A stretch of 64,000 bases of DNA from Ornithodoros turicata (taxonomy: Eukaryota; Arthropoda; Arachnida; Ixodida; Argasidae): contig NC_088201.1 in the NCBI RefSeq assembly GCF_037126465.1, positions 22,180,550-22,244,549 on the forward strand, given 5' to 3'. Within the stretch, counting starts at the first letter, position 1; each line of letters starts with the position of its first letter. The position numbers were made by a program, and so were the translations under genes. The notes under the pieces are model-generated. The model searched no databases and was not told the DNA's origin. It saw only the letters and a list, made by a program, of their open reading frames with translations. Shown here piece by piece: positions 23,471 to 34,733 of the stretch.

Positions 23471-24589
23471 TAGGGATTCCGGTAGTTACCGAAAAGCACC
23501 GATAAACGTACGCCGGTAAAGTTTTTTCATGTTCGGTGGAAAAGGATTTTGCACCGATAGCCACCGTAAAGGACCTTCTCAGGCTGCTTGATTTTGCACC
23601 AAAGAAGGGAATCACTCAAGCAATTGATGAACTCCACTTCCCTCAAAGGCAAGAAAGCGGAGAAAATGCGGAACCTTATGTTGGGAGACTCTGCAGTACC
23701 GTATGCTAATAACCTTTCTGTCAGAAACCTCAAGCATTCTTGCTGAAGTCATGCAACTGATTGAGTCAGAGCGTACAATAGTAACTGATGTTTTCTACGT
23801 GCTTGGACTGCGATGGAAGCGAAGCTGCAGACGTAGTGTGAAACAACACCGTGTTCGGATTTTGGAACAAGAACAACAACCCTGACGGAGTTACATCGGG
23901 GGCAGTGCGTGACAGCATTCAGTAGATTTCACGATACTGTGCGCACAAAGTGGATCTCTACAAGGGAAAGGAACCTGCCTCTCACATTGGACATTTCAGA
24001 TGACTCCTTCTGGTACAAAGTTAGGGTTATTGATTCCACCAACAAGTCCGAAGTATAGGCGGTAGCGCTGAGCTTCACGCTTGCAAGTGTGTCGTGTCAT
24101 CCAGTGACCTACCACAACTCCAGGACGAGCTGGCTGAATATCTTTTGGTGACTGTGACCCCAACAAATGACTTTTCGCCGGCTTCTGGGCGGCGCACAAG
24201 GAACATTGGCCGGTGCTATTGGCCGCAGCGTTGGACTTGCATGCACTTCCGGTATCAAGGGCTAATGTATACAACGCGCGTTCTCACACCTAACATTTTT
24301 GCAGCGAAAAGGGCGGTATGCGATGTCTGCCAAGTCTCTTAACATGCACCTGGCCATCTAATACAATAAATTCATGCCATAGCCGTTATAACTCTTGTAA
24401 AATCTGGAAATAAAGTGATTTGTTACTGTTCGCGTAGCTAGCGCCAGTGTCGTTTCAAGCCGATTTTCACCGAGTGGCCTGATGGTTAAAATATTTCCAT
24501 CGAAAGCCACCGCTTCGTGGTGAGCGGAATAACCACCGTTTTTTTCACCGTTTCTCTAAAAAAATAAGCACCGAAAACCGGAAACCCTA
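23471..24589. mobile_element. hAT-type element, 1119 bp, 8-bp TSD
   Basis: The termini are TAGGGATTCCGGT and ACCGGAAACCCTA, flanked by perfect CTTACAAC repeats (23463-23470 and 24590-24597). Subterminal regions are full of ACCG/CGGT words. Removing the element and one CTTACAAC recreates the sequence found intact in the opposite arm near 26050, so an empty site exists in the same window. No complete transposase; non-autonomous. Confidence 0.92.
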
Positions 24590-25229
24590 CTTACAACTAA
24601 CTTTATTTGGTATCAGCCGAAGATATAAAGGTTCAAAAAAGCAAAGGAAGAACAAACACGTTCAGGCCAGTGTCTGCAATCAAGCAACAAGTTTATCACT
24701 TGTAACTAGGGATGTGTCAACAGAATCCTCGAATCCTAGGCAGGGATTCGAGATTCGGCAATCCGAATCCCAGTGCCCAAAACGGCGAATCGAATCCTTC
24801 GAATCCACCAACCGCATTTGTTTGTTTCTTTTTCAAATTGGCGGCTTCGGAGTCCACCGAAAGCCTCATTGGACGACGGGTGTTTTCTTGTTTGTTTACT
24901 TACATTGCTCTGGACTGGAAGAGTTCAGGCAGGAACTGTTACATCACGAGTTTAAAAGTAACCTGGCTCGGCTTTTGATTGTTGCTTAGTTTTATGGAAA
25001 TAATTCAGACTCGAGAATTTATGCATTTTTTTTTGTAGTCGACGAACAACATGTTAAATAAATTACGTTCAAGAAGAACTGTATGGGTATATTTTCTCCT
25101 GAAACGAAGCATTATTTAATATTTTTTCGTTAAACGAAAGTATCATATTCTCCTTCAAAACATTTTTCACTAGATGTTTTTTTTCTCCTGGCTTTTTAAA
25201 CTCTTTTTTAAAAAGCTAAGGTCACACAA

Positions 25230-25737
25230 TCCACAAAGAAGATCATGACAACAATATTTTGGGGATTGTCACGGGATCCTCCTCATCGACTTCAAAGAGA
25301 GGAACACCACAGTGAATGCGACTTATTATGCTTCACTCCTGCACCGACTGCGAGACGCCATCAAGGAAAAGAGGCGCGGCAGGTTGAGTCGAGGTGTCCG
25401 GTTGCTCCAGGACAATGCCCCTGTCCACACGGCTTCTGCTGCCAAGGCTGCACTGAAGGAGTGCGGCTTCGAAGAAATCCACCACCCACCCTACAGTCCA
25501 GACTTGGCACCGAGTGACTACTTCCTGTTCTCAAACTTGAAGAGGAATCTCAGAGCACGGAGATTTCAAAACGATATAGTGAGGTGCAAGAGGCAGTTTT
25601 CCAGCATTTTGCGGACAAAACTTCGGACTATTTTTTTCAAGGGTATAAGAATGCTGGTTGAAAGGTGTCAAAAGTGCATCGAAGTTAAGGATGACTGTCG
25701 AAAAGTGATACACTTGTTTCGTCTCTATGACTATTAA
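25230..25737 (+). pseudogene. Mariner transposase C-terminal fragment
   Basis: The translation reads through IDFKERNTTVNATYYASLL (in two frames), then LLQDNAPVHTASAAKAALKE and IHHPPYSPDLAPSDYFLFSN. These are the second and third catalytic acid blocks of mariner transposases (D..HTA..., then YSPDLAPSDY with the mariner-type aspartate). A frameshift near 25310 and the missing N-terminus show it is inactive. Confidence 0.88.
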
Positions 25738-26130
25738 AAGTTGGTCGGGCCGGAAACTGATGGAACCACCCTCGTACAAAGGGAAACGATTCCCTCGTAC
25801 ATCTGCCCGTCCATTAGTAAAAGCTGCGCATGCAAACCAAGTTTAAATGAGTCAAGAATATTAAGCAGGGAAAACGGGGTGAAACATGTGTGACACATCG
25901 ACATACTTGCACAAGATTGAAATGAGCTTTCTGGAAGGGTGACAAGAAATAAACGGGTTGCTTGATTGCAGACACCGGTCTGAACCTGTTTGTTCTTCTT
26001 TTGCTTCTTTGAACCTTTATATCTTCGGCTGATGCCAAATAAAGTTAGTTGTAAGTAAGCGCTCGTCCCGTCTACATCTTCTCAGTGGTCGTCAGTTCTT
26101 GGCGCCATCTTCTGTAATGTAGTCATTATT

Positions 26131-28712
26131 ATGTATTTCATCGTCATTTTATAGCATGGTTACACTGCGTATTTGAGCAGAACCTGAATCACCTGATGCT
26201 AACACGAATCTTAAGAGCGATCGACACATTATCGCAACCATATCTTCGCTACAACTGAACAAGGACGTGATTCTTGAACGGCAAATAGTATAATAGCTGC
26301 AATGCTTCCTATAGAGCATATATGAGCGATATGTGGGACCCAATACGAAGAAGCGTGTTAATCACGTAGAAGTGGAAACACTCCATACCCTATGCATATA
26401 ACATTCTACTGGACCGTACTTACAGAGTCATCAGTGATCTAAGTGATGCTCCATATGCCGTTGCATGCAGCTTTCTAAGTGGCTTTTTCATGGGAAAGAC
26501 AGTAGAATGGCACAGCTTTCATCGCCTGGAACAGCGTTTCGGTATCTTGTTTTGCTACCTGTTAACCAGCGACAATTCTGTGGTTGAGGCTAGTGACAAA
26601 AAAGCACTACGTGGGATTTAACGAGGTCACTGGTCCACCGTCTTTGTCTTCTTGTTGCGAACCGCACTTCCACTCTTTCCAAAGGTCCTCGGCTCAGTGT
26701 CAGCCATGTCCTCTGATTCTATGGCTGTGGCTCCGACCGACAGCACTTTGGTGGCATGGCAACATTTTGTTAGATATACGGCGTCTCTCTCAGGACTCGA
26801 CACACCCTCACTAAGGGAAAGTTAATCGACGGAACGTCCACGGCTACGTCAGTGTTGTCTTGCAGCAACACTGTGAGTCATCGGCATGTAAAAAGTTTGC
26901 CCATAGAAATAAAACGTGGATTACTTCACTGTGTCCGTTACAGCAATATTTTGTGCATATGCTGAGGTAAAAAGCAGCAGCTATAAAAATGACTGTCTAC
27001 AGTGGACCTAGTCTCCGGCAACTGCGGGGAGAACTCGCAAGTCTCCATGTCACGTTTTAGTACGGGATACTAGTAAAGAGCGGGGTCGAAATGGCACTTG
27101 TACTTTCCGTCATAAGTGATAACTTGTGAAACACGACCAGCGTTGAAGTGAACATGAGTTTTTTTTTTTTTTTAATAATCTCATACGCAGCTTTTATTAT
27201 TATTAATGCACTTCCCACGGTTGTTTTGGAACAAAAACCTCACGTCGGGAGCAGCCGATATTTCGAACATTTTCTGGGGGTCGTCCCAAAGGATTCACCT
27301 TGGGTGAACTTATGGGTCAGTAGTTGGTTTTTTCCATCAACGGAACAGCGGACTGACAATGTCCTACGTCTCTTTAACCCACAGTCCCCGGGCCCTTTAA
27401 ATACACTGCCAATGGTGAGGACGGTGTCCAGTGGAAGAGTCTCTGTTCGAAATATCGGCGTCTCTCGACCTGACGCTTTTACCTACTTTAAAGGGGTCGC
27501 GACACTTTGAGAATGTGGTTCATTGCATCATGCACACATTGTATTATGCATCACCGGAATATTGAGCAAACAAGTTTTTTCTGAGTACTGGACGAGATAT
27601 GAACCCTTGAACACACGAACTGTGGAACTCCGACGTCGGAGCTCCGGGCATTCCCATAGGTAGTCGTAAGCACGTGACCTCTCTCCCGCTTCCTCACTGG
27701 CGGAGACATACCCCTTGACGTAAGAGCCGCATGTGTTCCGGTATTCGCGTCTCTTCGCGTCTATTTCTTCCTTTGCTGTAAAACTTGAAATGCAGGTTCA
27801 CATCGATGTAAATGAGTCCATTTTACATTTATCCGGAATAACCTGAGACCAAGTGTCGCAATCTCTATATAATGAACCTTCACTTGATCGCTGTATTCTG
27901 CACTTTTCGACGTATCTGTGTTCTACTGCCTAGACCACGTGTGTAGAGCATGCATCATTCGTGAGGAAGGCATGCAGAGCGAAACACAAACAGGTAATGA
28001 ACCAGCTGTCAGCGCAAACTGTGATGGCATTGTGCCTGTACGATAATATGTGGAACAGCGATACACCCTACACGTGCTGCAGTGGTTCTTACAGCAGCGG
28101 GCGTACGCCTTGCCGTAACAACCATTTGATGACGGCGGCCGAGGAACACCGTCCCTTCAAGAAATTCTGAGGAAGCCATTCAAATTACCTAAGCATGCAC
28201 GGGACTCCCTCTAAGCGATGACGGATAAGCTACAGTGATATGGCGCATAATTTGGAGCTGTTGTCCAGTGCTAAAACTCGGCACTAAAGATAAATGTCCG
28301 ACGACGACGAAACTCGTGCGCCATGACAACGTGCACAAGACATGACCGTTCCTTTAAAGATGCTAAAATATGAGTAGCATTATATTTTGTTTTGCCGTTT
28401 GATCACGGCGAATAATGCGCGACTCATAAATTTGGCGGTCTACTTGCTAGTAAGTACGCTTATCTCCCCGCTTTTATTCCTACTCTGCGAAGCCAAGTTA
28501 TTACACGAGTGTCCAACTAAATTGCACACGACAATGCAATAAACAATTTCCTAAAGCATGACATAACGGTTGAAATACCTACGTTAATGACTACTATGCT
28601 TTCGCTGGACACACGTACAGGATTCCTTGTACTGTTTTGAGGCTGTCGGTGTTGTAAGAGGTGCAGGACTTGATGATGTGTTGTAACTCTTTCCAGGTTC
28701 GGACTTAGCAAG
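26131..28712. other. Intergenic region, no gene recognised
   Basis: Short open frames only. At 27255-27269 and 27444-27458 there is a perfect 15-bp inverted repeat (CCGATATTTCGAACA) about 175 bp apart, probably part of a dispersed repeat. A pyrimidine-rich tract and CAG (about 28690-28696) lie just before the M13 start codon and could be the acceptor of a 5' UTR intron. Confidence 0.4.
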
Positions 28713-30770
28713 ATGGCCAGGGAGCATGCCTTGTCAACGAAAGTCTTGAACTACATCACCTTTGTATCCCTGGTCATACTGCTATGTTTCTTCATCAACT
28801 ATCCTATTGTTCGCTGGCTTCGACAGATCAGAGTAAATCACTGTTTGACATCATCGTGCGAGAAGTTCACCCGTGATATACGCATGTCGATCAATCGAAA
28901 GGCTCCACCGTGCCAAGACTTCTATAAGTTTGCTTGCGGTCATTGGGAGAGAGCGCATCCCGGATACAGCGATCAGACAGATTTCACCTTCGAAAAAATC
29001 ATCAACGGAATGATCAGTCGGCTGAAAAAAATTCGTGTTCCTGCACAAGGGCAGAGTGCAGTGCAGAAGGCTGCGGCCATATTCCAAGCGTGCACCAGTA
29101 TGATCAACACAGAGTCTACAAATGCAGAGGCCATGCTTCGCCTGCTGGACAAGTTGAATCTCAACTTCCCAGCTGGAGGTAGTACAGTGCAGCTGAAAGC
29201 GCTTGACGTGCTGGTGTCTCTGTCACTATCTTATAACATCGATTTGCTCTTTACTCTGGATCTGTACGAGGATTACACAGGGATTTACAATCTGAGACTA
29301 TCAGTGTCTGCTCCGATCCTTATCAATTATTACCTTCTGACTAATGGAACGACCAAGCAAACAATGCGTCAAGCTCTGAAACTTATTTATGGTGATCTAA
29401 ACTTCGAAGCCATGATCGCTGTAGTTCTCAAGTTCGAGGACGATGTCCGTGAAGCATTTCTTGTGCTACCTCCACGGCGTCAAATGGCTGAGGCTATAAT
29501 GATCGGGAACATTGGTAACTACATGCCCAACTACCCTGGTTCTGAATGGGTTCGAGCCATAAACAATGTGCTGCCACAGGCCAAAGCCATCACCAGTTCC
29601 ACTGTGGTTTGGATCGAGGACGTCTACATTTTACAAACGGTGTCAGATCTTGTGCTGAAGCTTGAGGACCAGATGTTACTGTCCTGGTTTGTGGGCTGGG
29701 GTGTTATCAGGACACTTGGAATGGAAGCATCATACCCACTTGGAACTGCCCTATCCAACATGGAGTTTGTCTTCAGTGAGAAGCGGTGCCTCGCAAGTGT
29801 GCGCGAAAATTTGCATTTTGCCCTAGTCACTCCCCAAGTGATGACGATTAGTGGTTTATCAGCGAAAATGTCTATCATGCGCCTTTCGGTGCACATCAGG
29901 AGAAGCTTCGTCGAAATGATTCGGCAAAACCATTGGATGGATGAAAAGACAAAGTCCAACGCCATCCGCAAAGCCATCTATATGATGCTGTTGGACGGAT
30001 TCCCGTCATTTGCTGAATTTCCAGACAAGTTGAACAAGTATTATGCGCATATACCAGACATTAATGCAGACTACATGAACGTCTCTATCACCCTTAGGGA
30101 GGCAAAAATGAACAAGATGAAACGTCTACTGCACACGCATATCTCGGAATCGGATTTCAACATGTGGAACTTCCCATTAGATAGCGTGCATTCACTAAAG
30201 TATCATAATGATCTCAACAAAATGATCGTTCCTGTCGCCGCAGCCTCTCCGCCTCTGTTCATCAAACTGTTCCCAACTGCGTGGAAATTTGGGGGCTTAG
30301 CCACTGCGATCGCGGAGGAAATGTCACATGCTTTCGACGTTCTTGGTAAAAACTACAACCCGTTTGGGTCTCCGTCTGACTGGTGGACGAACAAGACACA
30401 GCTCCGCGCCAACACGCGATCTCTTTGTTACCTACAGGATTTTGGCCTGTGGTCTAATGGAGCGAAAGGCCTGACCACAGTTGACCAATTCCGCATGCTC
30501 AAGGCAGCGCTAACTGGTGTCAGCCGCGCTTTTCATGCTTATTCCATATATCCTCACGCGAACGACAACAGGCTGAGGACACTTGATTACTTGTCAAGCA
30601 ATCAGATCTTCTTTCTCAGTTACTGTTACCGTTGGTGCTCCAAAACATCATCTACTTATGCGATGAACCAGCACATGTGTAATTTTCCGTTGTCGTATAC
30701 GAAAGGGTTTACGGATGCTTTCTTTTGCAAAAAGTCTGACCACATGTACTATAGACGAAAATGTAGCTAA
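28713..30770 (+). CDS. M13-family (neprilysin-like) metallopeptidase homologue, probably inactive, intronless
   Basis: This is a single 685-residue frame. A short cytoplasmic start precedes a signal-anchor segment (about residues 12-33, YITFVSLVILLCFFINYPIV), the type II topology usual for neprilysins. The M13 N-domain follows, with conserved cysteines and PPCQDFYKFACGHWE. The C-terminal peptidase domain is recognisable from AFDVLGKNYNPFGSPSDWW but is degenerate. HExxH reads EEMSH (residues 535-539), so the first zinc histidine is Glu. The ExxxD block that should give the third zinc ligand is replaced by TTVDQFRMLKAALTGV, the NAxY substrate motif is missing, and the tail does not end in the usual CxxW. 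It is slightly shorter than typical members (about 750). The frame is fully open over 2 kb, which suggests a maintained pseudo-enzyme rather than a decaying pseudogene. The family calls are solid; loss of activity is inferred from the residues. Confidence 0.9.
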   Translation: MAREHALSTKVLNYITFVSLVILLCFFINYPIVRWLRQIRVNHCLTSSCEKFTRDIRMSINRKAPPCQDFYKFACGHWERAHPGYSDQTDFTFEKIINGMISRLKKIRVPAQGQSAVQKAAAIFQACTSMINTESTNAEAMLRLLDKLNLNFPAGGSTVQLKALDVLVSLSLSYNIDLLFTLDLYEDYTGIYNLRLSVSAPILINYYLLTNGTTKQTMRQALKLIYGDLNFEAMIAVVLKFEDDVREAFLVLPPRRQMAEAIMIGNIGNYMPNYPGSEWVRAINNVLPQAKAITSSTVVWIEDVYILQTVSDLVLKLEDQMLLSWFVGWGVIRTLGMEASYPLGTALSNMEFVFSEKRCLASVRENLHFALVTPQVMTISGLSAKMSIMRLSVHIRRSFVEMIRQNHWMDEKTKSNAIRKAIYMMLLDGFPSFAEFPDKLNKYYAHIPDINADYMNVSITLREAKMNKMKRLLHTHISESDFNMWNFPLDSVHSLKYHNDLNKMIVPVAAASPPLFIKLFPTAWKFGGLATAIAEEMSHAFDVLGKNYNPFGSPSDWWTNKTQLRANTRSLCYLQDFGLWSNGAKGLTTVDQFRMLKAALTGVSRAFHAYSIYPHANDNRLRTLDYLSSNQIFFLSYCYRWCSKTSSTYAMNQHMCNFPLSYTKGFTDAFFCKKSDHMYYRRKCS

Positions 30771-31126
30771 GGTCAAAAGTTACACGGCTTTTAAATATGT
30801 ACAGCAAAAGTTTAGTGCATACTTGTTTAGAGATTTAACGGAGAACTCGCCAGTATGTGACCCCTTTGAAGCTTCTTAATGTATATAGTAACTTCCGTTT
30901 GTAATTAAACGCGTGAGGAAGAATGTTGTTTGGGTCAGTAAACTACTCGCTTCTGGCACAGTGCATTCCATGTACAAGTAAAATCGTAATGATGCACCCG
31001 CATGGGCTAGCTCGAGGATATATTGAAGTACAGCCGGCTCTTTGTGTACTACGTTGAGACGAGACCACGGACGAGACACGCATCGGATCAATTGTCTTCG
31101 GATGTCCTAGTGGTAACGAAAATTTT

Positions 31127-31132
31127 AATAAA
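31127..31132 (+). terminator. Polyadenylation signal AATAAA of the M13 gene
   Basis: AATAAA lies 357 nt after the stop codon. It is the first canonical signal downstream. Confidence 0.5.
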
Positions 31133-31508
31133 CATGATATGTTTATTCACTGTTAAAATGGTCTAGCAATCACATTTGGGCACTGCAACTCAAAACATGT
31201 CTGTTATCCACGCGTGTGGAAAAGCCCGTTGTAGAATTTGTAGCACGCAAATTCGGGTATCTAGTTTTCTGATTAAAGTAAAATGCAGAACGGGTCCAAA
31301 TTTAAATAAAATGTGTAAATACCTATAACCCCCAACTCGCGAAAAATAGCCTTCCTGACCTCGTTTTTATGTTCCTTTTCTGTGGTTGGTTGGAAACCAC
31401 CTTACAGTTTGGACGAAGAAAAAGCGAATTAAAAAATAAATAAATAAAAGTAAATAAACCTGAAAGCAGGCTCGCGTGAAGGTATTTTGCGTGTGAAACA
31501 CTAGGACA

Positions 31509-31515
31509 TATAAAA
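31509..31515 (+). promoter_or_regulatory. TATA box of the Ig/EB-module gene
   Basis: TATAAAA stands about 200 nt upstream of the chosen start codon. An initiator-like TTCAGCC follows at 31528-31534. No other start context is visible. Confidence 0.5.
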
Positions 31516-31708
31516 GCGACGATGGCCTTCAGCCGTTCCGATATTTAATCCGTTCTTTCTTCGCGCTGCTCTGTTTGATGACATATTCACTCAGTGGAAA
31601 CCAGGATGCCATGTTGACATGCATAGGCGCGCGACGCGCTGCGAACGAAGTCCTCCTTCTTCTTTCCCATCGTGTAGACAAGCAGGGGGACCCTGGAAGC
31701 CTCCCGCT

Positions 31709-33687
31709 ATGCTAGTCCTGCGACTGTCGGTAATCTTGGTCTTTGCTGCCAGTCTGTGTTGTGGAAATGAGCGTCTCAATTCCAAGTTAAAACTGGCGCA
31801 GCTCATGAAGAATATATCCTGGCAGCATGACATCGGCTTGTCGAATACGCTAAGGAAATCGGTCCTAGATATCCTTGAGCAGCAGCCAGAGCCTGGACAA
31901 CGAATGATGGCATTCCGCGCCATTGGTGAGCCAGAAGGATTCCGCAGTTTAGGCAGTAGGAGCCAAAGGACGAGGCTGGAGCGCCGAAGTTTGGACACGC
32001 CAGGCAGTAGAAGCGCCGTGGACGTGAGAACCATGAAGTTTGAAAGAGGTGTGTGCCCTTCAGTTCGACTTTGTTTATTGTTGGTGACTTTTCAAACTGG
32101 TATTGTGGGCTTCCTGGTATCCTCACCACCATTCTTTGGCAGATCACATAATATGGCAATTTGGTTGTCAGTGTAGCCAAAAAGCAACACTGTAATATTT
32201 TTAAAGACTGTCACGATTGCAACTAAGGGTTGTTGGTTTGCGCGTGAATTGCTCTGTGTACGGGCTACGATGTTCACGGACTTTTGAGTCGTCGTTCATA
32301 GTTGCTCTACCCTGCGTGTTAACGTCAAAGCGACAGGCTGTTCTTCCAGGTCTTCTTGTCTGGAAAACAGGGCCCACTTGCACGATCGTTGAGAAAACTC
32401 CTCAGTGCCGCCCTCGGTACTTTGCCAGTGCGCTGTGTTACGAAGGCTGCCAGTGAGGAACTTCCTCAACGATCCTGCGAGCGGGCCGGCAGGTCTTCCT
32501 GAAAGTGTTGTGAAATTGGAGTACGTTGTTACCTGTAAACTAATACTCTAGTTTGCAGGTTCACAAAGTCTCGACGAGCGTGGGCGCTCTCCTATTGTAT
32601 AGACTGTGTTAACTGTGAGCATGGGTAAAGCAAGAAATCCGCTCTAGTTGCTATACCTTCCTCATGTCATAGGCGTGCTTCATCTGGAAATAAACATTCG
32701 GCATATTTCATACAGATCTCAGAAGGTAGACAAGGTTCGTTAAGTGCAACCTCTATTTTTATTGGTTTGAAGTACTCACCGAAACCTCTTTACAAACTAA
32801 ATTTTACAAAATTTATTTGGGAAAGTGTTCGTTCTAACTTAGGTGCGCACTCAAGTAGAAGACTCCTGCATTCGTTTCAACGTGTCAATGGTTTTAATTG
32901 TAGATATTGCATTTCAGGTCGCCCACATATCTACGAGAAACGCACACAGAAAGGTGTTGAGCTTTCTTGTTCCGTTGGCTACCAGGCACAGGTGTCCATA
33001 TTTTGGACATTGAATGGAAGACCCCTGGAAGATTACGACCTGTTGTCTGAAGAGACAGTGCCAGAAGGCCGCGTATCCAATCTTGTTATTAAGAACCTGG
33101 CAAGACTTCCTACAAGCACAGGAGTGTACACGTTTAATTGCACCACGCTAACGGACTATGACCTGTCAACCGTTCACTTGGATGTGAACATTCCGCTAAG
33201 CGACATGTGCAAAGACGCCGACTGCTCTGAGAGGATGGCTGTGTGCCGTGACATGTCTTGCGCTTGTGAGGGCTACTACAAAGTTCGTTTGACGTCAAAG
33301 CATGTCACCTGTCGCGATGAATCCTACCTGGAAACCCCCTGCATGTATAACGAACAGTGTCTTAGTACCACGAAGCACAGCGAATGCACTAGTAAAGGAT
33401 GGTGTGCTTGTGTGAAGGGTTACGGTCGTACAGATCACAACAAGTGCGTTCCTAAAGTGGGCGTCAGATCACGTTGTAACTCAGAGGACGAGTGCGCAGA
33501 CTATGATGCTACGTGCATTTTGAACCATTGTACTTGCTTCAGTCACAAGAGAGAATTAGGAGACCGCTGTGTCAGCATTAGCAGTCTTAGCACTTCTATG
33601 GAAGGCTATAAATTCAGCGCTGGAGATCGCAGTGCACCACCGACTGTTTCCTTAGTCCTAGTGCTTTGGGGCCTCAGGCTCATATAA
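31709..33687 (+). CDS. Secreted/GPI-anchored protein with Ig domain and EB/EGF-like cysteine-rich region
   Basis: Two exons, 31709-32048 and 32918-33687, join in phase to give 369 residues. The start was chosen because it opens directly onto a signal peptide (MLVLRLSVILVFAASLCCG). A longer in-frame start exists at 31619 but would bury that peptide. Residues 114-203 form one Ig-like domain: C131, W143 in SIFW, and GVYTFNC with C188. Residues about 210-335 are cysteine-rich, with spacing like EB or EGF-like modules (CACEGYYK, CACVKGYGR, CTCFSHKRELGDRC). The last 14 residues are hydrophobic (VSLVLVLWGLRLI) after a small-residue stretch, which fits a GPI-anchor signal. It is likely a cell-surface recognition or adhesion protein. 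No named orthologue is recognised. The segment between signal peptide and Ig domain (22-113) is basic and of low similarity to anything I know. Confidence 0.75.
32346..32510. repeat. Fold-back (hairpin) MITE in the Ig/EB gene intron
   Basis: The arm GCACGATCGTTGAGAAAACT is mirrored by AACTTCCTCAACGATCCTGC, and similarity extends outward through GGCCC and AGGTCTTC. The loop is about 60 bp. No coding capacity. Confidence 0.6.
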
Positions 33688-34733
33688 TGCTGAACAAAGA
33701 TATAATTTGCTTTGGAGTTGTGTCATGAGACGTGTGGTTAAAGCGGTGTATCATTTGTCTCTCTCTGCACCGTGGTTATCGGTGAAAGGCGCTGTTGCTA
33801 TTCGTTCCAAGTATGCCCGACTCGACATTTAAAGAGGATGTGTTACATAAGACGTGAATGCAAAAATGTGAAGAGTTTCCGCAGAAATGATACCCCGCGT
33901 ATTTTCTTGACAGTGATTGGAGCTCTCCTCCTCACGGCATATGGCGTGTTAGCTCTGTCGCTATGCGCTTGTCACGGTACTGCTAGGTAAAATGAAGACT
34001 GGTAGAGACAGGGTAGCTTGCATGTTTTGGTCGACGGGGTAGTCTAAGAGGTCTCAACCAAAATCCATAGATATATCCATTATGACTGCAGACTGACGAA
34101 AAGTGCAAACTATGGCTTCCCCGCACGTTTTTTCACTTCCGCGGTGCAACAACCATGCAGTCAGGACACATACTCTCAGTGTCTCCTCCAAAATTATATT
34201 CTGTTTCTTCCTGGTTTGGTGGCATCCACTTCACAAAAAAACATTCAGAGGCCTCCAGTCATCGTCTTTCTCATGGCCGATCGCTTTACTACAGATCTTG
34301 GCGTGGGGAAGTTGTCAATCACTCAAGCAGTGGAGCAGAAATACCCCGGGATGCCATATGTTGCGATGACATACTCACATACTCACACTCGCACACATAC
34401 TCACACTCACATCCTCAGCACTTTGGAAATGCGCTCTAGTCCCGGTATTGGCATGCGTAGAACTGCACTCCTGTGTGTGGACAGGATGGCTGTCCGATTT
34501 CGTCCGTGACAAACCATCGTATGCAACTAAGCTCGCATCATAGGGTTACGCTGCATGTTCTCCAAGAGTTAACACCATTATTTTCTATTACGAAATTCAC
34601 TGAGCGTTTTTCAATCGCAGTTTGGTTAGTTCCTCGGCATCCCTTGCAGCTTGTGATAGTCTGGTAGGGCCCCGCAGGTGTGTTAAGCACAGGACCTCTT
34701 GCGCCTGTTAAACGTTTCTCTATGTATGTGTAG
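33688..34733. other. 3' flank and intergenic DNA
   Basis: No gene or clear polyadenylation signal seen. A short CACT/CACA microsatellite lies at about 34374-34412. Confidence 0.4.

Larger units (their letters stand above)
23393..26130. repeat. Long inverted arms enclosing a mariner remnant
   Basis: The left arm (23393-23470 continuing at 24598-24707) is the inverted copy of the right arm (about 25925-26130). Both share GACGACCAC, AGAAGATGTAGACGGGACG, AGCGCTTACTTACAACTAAC and AGCCGAAGATATAAAGG. The arms are about 190 bp. The left arm is split by the hAT insertion at 23471-24589. The enclosed segment holds a mariner transposase fragment and CGAATCC-rich debris. Confidence 0.75.
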
